10,852 nucleotides of DNA from the NCBI GenBank assembly GCA_044373665.1, contig JBIPNH010000072.1:1-10852 (forward strand). Reading direction: 5' to 3'. Made by a program: the position numbers and the translations under genes. Positions within the stretch are counted from its first letter, which is position 1. Each line of letters begins with the position of its first letter. Below are positions 6,641 to 10,852 of this stretch, in pieces. The stretch comes from JABMMZ01 sp044373665 (GTDB taxonomy: Bacteria > Bacteroidota > Bacteroidia > NS11-12g > UBA955). The notes under the pieces were generated by a model. That model did no database searches, had not been told where the DNA came from, and saw only the letters and a list, made by a program, of their open reading frames with translations.

Positions 6641-6943
6641 ATGACTGAACCGATTAAACCCATTTTTGACAAACGAATTTTTTGGGATGTTGATTTCGAG
6701 AAAATAGATTACGAAGCCAAAGCCAATTGGGTTATCGTAAGGGTTTTTGAAAGAGGTGATGTGCAAGACATTCGAAATTGTAGAAGATTTTATGGAGATG
6801 AGAAAGTTAGTGAAGCTTTATTAAATGCAAAGTTTTTAATGTTAAAAACGCTTTACTTAGCAAGCGCCATAGTTGAAAAACCAATAGAAGATTTTAAATG
6901 TTACAAAAACAGACAGTTGAACCCAGCACTTTTTCCTTACTAA
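6641..6943 (+). CDS. DUF6922-like small protein, probable antitoxin partner of the AbiEii toxin
   Basis: A 100-aa acidic-basic soluble protein with no signal or membrane segment. The core FWDVDFEKIDYEAKANWVIV (14-33), RVFERGDVQDIRNCRRFYG (34-52) and the helical end KVSEALLNAKFLMLKTLYLASAIV (55-78) fit the DUF6922 pattern I recall from Bacteroidota proteins encoded next to AbiEii nucleotidyltransferases; this is recognition from memory, not a search. The order (small protein first, nucleotidyltransferase second) and the 46-bp overlap with the toxin gene (6898-6943) are those of a toxin-antitoxin operon. I take ATG at 6641, just after the -7 element, rather than an upstream GTG-type start at 6605 that would lie inside the preceding gene. 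It may act as the antitoxin and repressor; whether it binds DNA is not shown by the sequence. Confidence 0.78.
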   Translation: MTEPIKPIFDKRIFWDVDFEKIDYEAKANWVIVRVFERGDVQDIRNCRRFYGDEKVSEALLNAKFLMLKTLYLASAIVEKPIEDFKCYKNRQLNPALFPY

Positions 6944-7521
6944 GTCAATTAATGAATTTAGAGGTTCTATCAACTTATAATTTAGTTGGTGGAACAGGTT
7001 TATCATTAAAATTAGGACATCGAATTTCAATAGATATTGATTTATTCTCTAAAGAAAAGATAGAAAATGAAGTAATTATTAACTGTTTATCTGAAACCTT
7101 TCAAAACAAATTTGTGTTAGTAAGCTCAAATAAAATTGGTGTTTTTTGTAAAATTAATGACATAAAAGTAGATTTAATTCATTATAATTTTGACTTAATT
7201 AATCCAATTGAAGAGTATGAAAATATTAGAATTGTTAGTAGTGAAGACATTGCTGCTATGAAAATTCAAGCTATATTGGGCAGAGGAGCTAAAAAAGATT
7301 TTTTTGATTTATATGAATTATTAAAACACTTTATATTGGCAGAAATTATCAATTTTCACAAGACCAAATACCCCTTACAAACATTGAATATAACCATTCC
7401 ACAAGCCATCACTTATTTTGAGGAGGCAGATGAAAGTGAAGACCCAGTAAGCCTTAGAAATGAAACTTGGGAAGAAGTTAAAAAAGGGCTTCAAAAAGTA
7501 GTGAATGAATATTTGAAATAA
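6898..7521 (+). CDS. AbiEii/AbiGii-family nucleotidyltransferase toxin
   Basis: A 207-aa cytoplasmic protein of the nucleotidyltransferase AbiEii toxin family (PF08843, DUF1814). All four family motifs are visible: LVGGTGLSLKLGHRISIDIDLFS (29-51) with GGT 31-33, R42 and metal-binding D46/D48; IKVDLIHY (89-96) with the third acidic residue D92; SSEDIAAMKIQAILGRG (114-130) with K122 and R129; and KKDFFDLYELL (132-142) with D134 and D137. Members such as AbiEii and the MenT toxins transfer nucleotides, in MenT3 to tRNA 3' ends; the target here is unknown. The catalytic residues look intact, so the toxin should be active. The gene starts 46 bp inside the DUF6922-like gene in another frame, giving coupled translation. 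The base composition is visibly AT-richer than that of the neighbouring housekeeping genes, consistent with transfer. Confidence 0.9.
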   Translation: MLQKQTVEPSTFSLLSQLMNLEVLSTYNLVGGTGLSLKLGHRISIDIDLFSKEKIENEVIINCLSETFQNKFVLVSSNKIGVFCKINDIKVDLIHYNFDLINPIEEYENIRIVSSEDIAAMKIQAILGRGAKKDFFDLYELLKHFILAEIINFHKTKYPLQTLNITIPQAITYFEEADESEDPVSLRNETWEEVKKGLQKVVNEYLK

Positions 7522-7624
7522 TAAAAAGTACAAATGTTGTAAATGTCGTATCTATTTTATAATTATTGATAATTTAAAATTCCACTTAAACATAATTAGC
7601 TTTCATTTGTTGATTATTTATACC
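7522..7624. other. Short AT-rich intergenic region with no identified element
   Basis: About 100 bp of AT-rich DNA before msrB. TAGCTTTC at 7597-7604 matches the -7 consensus at all but the last base, but no TTG is at a suitable distance, so I do not call a promoter. No hairpin with a T tract follows the toxin gene. Confidence 0.5.
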
Positions 7625-8119
7625 ATGAAAATAATTCTATTTTCTATATTTACTTTAATGTTGTTTTCATGTTCTAATGTAAAGCAACAACAAACTACTA
7701 TTACAAAAAAAGTTAACGATACAATGAATAATCAATTGACAGAAGAGGAGTGGAAACAAAAACTAAGTCCCGAAGAATACCGTGTATTGCGAGAAAAAGG
7801 AACCGAAAGGCCTTTTAGTGGTGAATATGAAACCCATTGGGATTCTGGTATTTATGTGTGTAAAGGCTGTGGTAGTGAGCTTTTTGAAAGCAAAACCAAA
7901 TTTGATGCAGGATGTGGATGGCCTAGTTTTTACCAATCTATAGATAAGTCAAAAGTGAAGGAAGTTGTGGACCACTCTCATGGTATGACACGAATAGAAG
8001 TGGTGTGTGCAAATTGTGAAGGCCACTTAGGGCATGTGTTTCCCGACGGACATGGAACGCCAACAGGACTCAGATATTGCATTAATTCTGTTAGTTTGGG
8101 CTTTAAGAAAAAAGACTAA
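7625..8119 (+). CDS. msrB: Peptide-methionine (R)-S-oxide reductase MsrB, predicted lipoprotein
   Basis: A 164-aa enzyme that reduces the R-epimer of methionine sulfoxide in oxidised proteins. Residues 1-15 (MKIILFSIFTLMLFS) with C16 form a lipoprotein signal of the Bacteroidetes type, so the mature protein is probably lipid-anchored and works in the periplasm or on the outer membrane rather than in the cytoplasm. A linker of about 25 polar residues precedes the MsrB domain (about 38-162). Two CxxC pairs for structural zinc are C79/C82 (VCKGC) and C128/C131 (VCANC); GCGWPSF is at 96-102; GHLGHVFPDG at 133-142; the catalytic cysteine is C152 in RYCINS. I start at ATG 7625 because it begins the signal peptide; the in-frame TTG at 7607 only adds six residues. 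dxs follows after 31 bp. Confidence 0.93.
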   Translation: MKIILFSIFTLMLFSCSNVKQQQTTITKKVNDTMNNQLTEEEWKQKLSPEEYRVLREKGTERPFSGEYETHWDSGIYVCKGCGSELFESKTKFDAGCGWPSFYQSIDKSKVKEVVDHSHGMTRIEVVCANCEGHLGHVFPDGHGTPTGLRYCINSVSLGFKKKD

Positions 8120-8138
8120 ACCTCTCAAAGATTTCATT

Positions 8139-8146
8139 TAATTTTG
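8139..8146 (+). promoter_or_regulatory. Bacteroidetes -7 element (TAATTTTG) before dxs
   Basis: TAATTTTG fits TAnnTTTG and ends 4 nt before the GTG start at 8151, in the 31-bp gap after msrB. The -33 box is not evident. If used, it would give dxs a leaderless mRNA starting on or next to GTG; dxs could also be read through from msrB. Confidence 0.4.
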
Positions 8147-8150
8147 TGGC

Positions 8151-9893
8151 GTGTCCGACACTTTTCAAAACATTCAATCGCCCGAACAACTTAAGCTATT
8201 AAGTGAAACCGAATTAAATACCTATGCCCATTGGTTGAGAGGGTTTTTAATTGATGAAATTACTTTGCATGGCGGACATTTTGCAGCTAATTTAGGAGTG
8301 GTGGAACTCACCATTGCTTTGCATTATGTTTTTAATGCGCCTAAGGACATATTAATTTGGGATGTCGGTCACCAATCATATGCTCATAAAATATTAACCC
8401 ATCGCAAATCAAATTTTAATACCCTTCGCAAATTAAATGGTATCAGCGGTTTTCCCAAAATGAGCGAGAGTAAGTATGATGCATTTGGTACTGCCCATAG
8501 CTCAACCTCCATTTCTGCTGCTTTGGGTTATGCAGTTGCTGCAAAATTACAAAATATCCATAGGCAGCATATTGCCATAATTGGTGATGGCGCTTTAAGT
8601 GCTGGTCAGGCTTTTGAAGCTTTAAACAATGCAGGGGTTAGTCACACCAATATCACCATCATCATCAACGACAACCACATTGGTATCGACCCAAGTCAGG
8701 GGGCTTTGGGCGAGTATTTGGATCATTTGAATAACAAGCCCGAAAACTTTTTTACAGATTTAGGTTTCCAATATTTTGGTCCTATCAATGGTCATGATAT
8801 TCACGAAATGAACCAATTATTTCAGTCTGTATTGAATAATAATGCACCTAAAATAATACATGTTAAAACCATTAAAGGCAAAGGGCATGTGGAGGCCGAG
8901 GCAGAACAAACCAAGTGGCACAGCGTTTCTAAGTTTGATAAATTAGCCGGAAAGGACACAAATACAAATACTAAAAATGCCAAGTATCAAGATATTTTTG
9001 GTAGAACATTACTTCAATTGGCCGAATCTAACCCCAATATTGTAGCAGTTACCCCTGCCATGATTTCAGGTAGTTCTTTGCATTTTATGCAGGAAAAGTT
9101 TCCCAATAGAGTATTTGACGTAGGAATAGCAGAACAACATGCTATAACTTTTGCTGCTGGTTTGGCTGCCAGTGGAATGATACCGGTGTGTTGTTTGTAT
9201 GCCACTTTTTTACAAAGGGGGTACGACCAACTCATTCATGATGTAGCACTTCAAAACTTACCCGTTGTTTTTGCGATAGACCGTGCCGGTTTGGTAGGCG
9301 AAGATGGCCCTACTCACCACGGTGTTTTTGATATTTCTTCTTTACAAGCTATTCCTAACTTAACGATAATTTCACCAAGCAACCAAAAAGATTTAAAAGA
9401 CGCATTGCATACTTGCACTCAAAATCCAATTGGTCCAGTGGTAATAAGATACCCACGAGGACAATCCAATGAGCCTTATTTAAATGATTTTTTAGAGACT
9501 TTTGAGATAGGGAAGGGTAAGTGTGTAGTAAAAGGAAAAAACACTGCTGTAATCAGCTATGGTGTAATGGTGAATGTTTGCCAAAAAGCCGTTCAAAAAA
9601 CACAAGCCTCTTTATATGATTTAAAAACCATTAAACCATTGGATACGGCATTATTGACTCAGATATTCAAAGAATACCAAAACGTGTTAGTTGTAGAAGA
9701 AACACAACAAATAGCAGGCATTGGCAGTACATTATCTGTGATGGCACATTCATTGAATTTCCAAGGTACTTTCAATATATTAGCTATTCACGACCATTTT
9801 GTAACGCATGCAAGTCCTGCGGAATTATTGGAGTTGGAACAGTTGGATGAAAAAAGTATTGAAAAAGAGATTATGAAATATTTTTATGAGTAA
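8151..9893 (+). CDS. dxs: 1-deoxy-D-xylulose-5-phosphate synthase
   Basis: A 580-aa cytoplasmic, thiamine-diphosphate-dependent enzyme that condenses pyruvate with glyceraldehyde 3-phosphate, the first step of the MEP pathway to isoprenoids. Visible landmarks: GGHFAANLGVVELTIALHYVF (41-61) with His43, WDVGHQSYAHKILT (70-83), GISGFPK (97-103), FGTAHSSTSISAALG (112-126), the ThDP/Mg motif GDGALSAG starting at 145 and closing at NDN (173-175), KTIKGKGH (239-246), catalytic Glu328 in GIAEQHA, DRAG (377-380) and GEDGPTHHG (383-391). It is about 40 residues shorter than E. coli Dxs because the loop after NDN (residues 178-205) is short; the catalytic parts are complete. The start is GTG at 8151, the only start near the conserved N-terminus. 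It is followed at once by the hairpin-rich transposase region. Confidence 0.95.
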   Translation: MSDTFQNIQSPEQLKLLSETELNTYAHWLRGFLIDEITLHGGHFAANLGVVELTIALHYVFNAPKDILIWDVGHQSYAHKILTHRKSNFNTLRKLNGISGFPKMSESKYDAFGTAHSSTSISAALGYAVAAKLQNIHRQHIAIIGDGALSAGQAFEALNNAGVSHTNITIIINDNHIGIDPSQGALGEYLDHLNNKPENFFTDLGFQYFGPINGHDIHEMNQLFQSVLNNNAPKIIHVKTIKGKGHVEAEAEQTKWHSVSKFDKLAGKDTNTNTKNAKYQDIFGRTLLQLAESNPNIVAVTPAMISGSSLHFMQEKFPNRVFDVGIAEQHAITFAAGLAASGMIPVCCLYATFLQRGYDQLIHDVALQNLPVVFAIDRAGLVGEDGPTHHGVFDISSLQAIPNLTIISPSNQKDLKDALHTCTQNPIGPVVIRYPRGQSNEPYLNDFLETFEIGKGKCVVKGKNTAVISYGVMVNVCQKAVQKTQASLYDLKTIKPLDTALLTQIFKEYQNVLVVEETQQIAGIGSTLSVMAHSLNFQGTFNILAIHDHFVTHASPAELLELEQLDEKSIEKEIMKYFYE

Positions 9894-9898
9894 ACCCC

Positions 9899-9913
9899 AG
9901 CCACGTAGTGGCG
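9899..9913. repeat. REP-like hairpin, left copy 1
   Basis: AGCCACGTAGTGGCG contains a perfect 5-bp stem GCCAC/GTGGC with triloop GTA, followed by GAAATA. It lies 5 bp after the dxs stop codon. There is no T tract, so it is not an ordinary terminator. Confidence 0.8.
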
Positions 9914-9937
9914 AAATATACAACCAAATACCACCCA

Positions 9938-9951
9938 CCCACGTAGTGGCG
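9938..9951. repeat. REP-like hairpin, left copy 2
   Basis: CCCACGTAGTGGCG repeats the loop and right arm of the first copy 38 bp downstream; the first arm base is C instead of G, leaving a 4-bp stem CCAC/GTGG. It is followed by GACAT and lies about 20 bp before the transposase ATG. Confidence 0.75.
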
Positions 9952-9970
9952 ACATCATAATAAAATTAAA

Positions 9971-10429
9971 ATGGCAAATACATATACCCAAATATATCTT
10001 CAAATAGTGTTCTCAGTTAAAGGACGTCAAAACCTCATACATAAAAATTGGAAAGATGAATTGCACAAATACATCTGCGGTGTTGTGAATGGAAAAGACC
10101 AAAAGGTATATGCAATTGGAGGCGTTGCAGACCATATTCATATACTTGTTAGCATAAAGCCAACAATTTTAATTTCCGAATTAGTTAGAGATATTAAAGC
10201 CAATTCATCAAAATGGATAAATGAAAATCATTATATTATTGGTAAATTTCAATGGCAAGATGGTTTTGGCGCGTTTTCTTATTCACAGTCGCATCTAGAT
10301 AATGTAATTGCCTATATTAATAACCAAGAATTGCATCACCAAAATAAAACATTTAAAGACGAATACATTGAATTATTGCACAAATTCAATATTGAATTTG
10401 ATGAAAAATATCTTTTTGACTGGTTTTAA
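9971..10429 (+). CDS. tnpA: IS200/IS605-family transposase (TnpA, Y1 HUH endonuclease)
   Basis: A 152-aa single-domain transposase that cuts and joins single-stranded DNA at hairpins. The HUH metal-binding motif is H55-I56-H57 in GVADHIHILVSI, and the nucleophilic tyrosine is Y115 in NVIAYINNQE, with Q119 completing the active site. Other family landmarks are the start MANTYTQIYLQIVFSVKGR, the WQDGFGAFSYSQ segment (95-106) and the end YIELLHKFNIEFDEKYLF. Length is full for the family and there is no frameshift or stop, so the gene looks intact. No TnpB, IscB or other accessory gene accompanies it in the window. Flanking hairpin repeats suggest either an IS200-like element or a REP-associated transposase (RAYT). 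No promoter of the TAnnTTTG type is seen upstream, as expected for a tightly held transposase. Confidence 0.92.
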   Translation: MANTYTQIYLQIVFSVKGRQNLIHKNWKDELHKYICGVVNGKDQKVYAIGGVADHIHILVSIKPTILISELVRDIKANSSKWINENHYIIGKFQWQDGFGAFSYSQSHLDNVIAYINNQELHHQNKTFKDEYIELLHKFNIEFDEKYLFDWF

Positions 10430-10433
10430 AATG

Positions 10434-10589
10434 TGTTGATTGATTTCTGTATTGTTATTTTTCTATTATGATTTTTCTATTATGATTTCGCTCCTCTGGA
10501 GGTTTGGAAATATTGTTGATTGATTTTTGTATTGTTATTTTTCTATTATGATTTAGCTATTATGATTTCGCTCCTATGGAGCTTTGGAA
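10434..10589. repeat. 80-bp tandem duplication with a second hairpin type
   Basis: Two near-identical 80-bp units run 10434-10513 and 10514-10589. Both begin TGTTGATTGATTT, include TATTGTTATTTTTCTATTATG with an internal 14- to 16-bp echo (CTATTATGATTT twice), and end in ATTTCGCTCC...GGAG...TTTGGAA. The hairpin is CTCC-TCT-GGAG at 10491-10501 in the first and GCTCC-TAT-GGAGC at 10570-10582 in the second. The hairpin shape, a 5-bp stem with a 3-nt loop, is like that of the GTAGTGGC repeats but with a different sequence. It is non-coding. Confidence 0.85.
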
Positions 10590-10643
10590 TGTTTTATTCA
10601 AAGATTATTTTTTATATCCTAACAATTTAATATAAATACCATC
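10590..10643. other. AT-rich spacer between the two repeat blocks
   Basis: About 54 bp of AT-rich DNA joining the 80-bp duplication to the hairpin array. It ends in TACCATCC, a lead-in that also precedes other hairpins of the array. I see no gene or signal in it. Confidence 0.5.
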
Positions 10644-10852
10644 CAGCCACATATTGGCGACATATTAATAGAATTCAATAACCAAATACCATCCTAGCCG
10701 CGTAGTGGCGAAATAATAATAGGAAACCAAATGCAACCCATACCTAGCCGCGTAGTGGCGAAATAATAATAGGAAACCAAATGCAACCCATCCTAGCCGC
10801 TTAGTGGCGAAATAATAATAGGAAACCAAATGCAACCCATCCTAGCCGCGTA
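10644..10852. repeat. Tandem array of ~49-bp REP-like hairpin units, open at the window end
   Basis: Hairpin starts lie at 10644 (diverged: GCCAC-ATA-TTGGC), 10695, 10745, 10794 (GCCGC-TTA-GTGGC) and 10843, giving periods of 51, 50, 49 and 49 bp. The last three full units are almost identical throughout, both in the hairpin (TAGCCGCGTAGTGGCGAAAT) and in the spacer (AATAATAGGAAACCAAATGC then AACCCATCC). The first unit has a diverged spacer but keeps ACCAAATACCATCC. The right arm and loop match the two hairpins left of the transposase. Stem in the array copies is GCCGC/GTGGC with one G-U type pair. Confidence 0.9.

Larger units (their letters stand above)
9894..10852 (+). mobile_element. IS200/REP-associated transposase region with flanking hairpin repeats
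   Basis: The region holds a TnpA gene (9971-10429), two copies of hairpin GCCAC-GTA-GTGGC on its left, an 80-bp duplication on its right and a tandem array of the same hairpin type that continues past the window. Single-stranded-DNA transposases of this kind recognise short subterminal hairpins, and in REP-associated (RAYT) versions the hairpins spread as repeats. The exact element ends cannot be fixed from one copy; no target-site duplication is expected for this class. Confidence 0.55.

Noticed and set aside
6566..6766. A minus-strand 66-codon frame across the barrel/antitoxin junction
   Set aside because: It runs antisense through two supported genes and their promoter with no domain.
9014..9235. 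A 73-codon minus-strand frame within dxs
   Set aside because: It lies antisense to the conserved catalytic half of dxs and has no recognisable feature.
9894..9960. An intrinsic terminator for dxs formed by the GCCAC/GTGGC hairpins
   Set aside because: The stems are only 4-5 bp and are followed by GAAAT or GACAT rather than a T tract.
10644..10852. A CRISPR-like array
   Set aside because: The DNA between hairpins is the same in successive units, so there are no unique spacers; unit length and palindrome fit tandem REP-like repeats. No cas gene is nearby.

Overview
The window looks like chromosomal DNA of a low-GC member of the Bacteroidota (Bacteroidetes). Three things point there. Protein families and wording are typical of that phylum: a short-loop Dxs, an AbiEii toxin paired with a DUF6922-like partner, and an IS200-like transposase starting MANTYTQI. 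Several starts are preceded by TAnnTTTG, the Bacteroidetes -7 promoter element, rather than a Shine-Dalgarno sequence. The intergenic DNA carries short palindromic repeats of kinds common in these genomes. I cannot name a genus.

Layout, left to right. Positions 1-590 are non-coding and hold about 2.3 tandem copies of a ~216-bp repeat containing MITE-like inverted-repeat pieces and small hairpins. Positions 599-2950 are a tight plus-strand cluster: a class I SAM-dependent methyltransferase, a GT2 glycosyltransferase overlapping it by 22 bp, and prmC (release-factor glutamine methyltransferase) starting on TTG. A small two-helix membrane protein of unknown role (3036-3455) meets, tail to tail with a 7-bp gap, a minus-strand pair: a sodium:solute symporter followed by a YkuD L,D-transpeptidase-like exported protein. 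A divergent intergenic region leads to a predicted outer-membrane beta-barrel protein (5812-6621).

Positions 6641-7521 hold the clearest accessory module, a two-gene toxin-antitoxin/abortive-infection-type pair: a DUF6922-like small protein overlapping by 46 bp a nucleotidyltransferase toxin of the AbiEii family. It is followed by a lipoprotein form of methionine sulfoxide reductase B and by dxs, the first enzyme of the MEP isoprenoid pathway. The right end (9894-10852) is a mobile or REP-generating region: a 152-aa IS200/IS605-type TnpA with intact HUH and tyrosine motifs, two GCCAC-GTA-GTGGC hairpins before it, an 80-bp duplication carrying a second hairpin type after it, and then a ~49-bp tandem array of the first hairpin type that runs off the window.

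Most of the core genes are ordinary. The parts that deserve a second look are the transposase with its hairpin array, the AbiEii/DUF6922 pair, the recurring placement of TAnnTTTG 3-10 nt before start codons (suggesting leaderless or near-leaderless mRNAs), and the left-hand repeat block. I see no CRISPR array, rRNA or tRNA, and no convincing intrinsic terminator.
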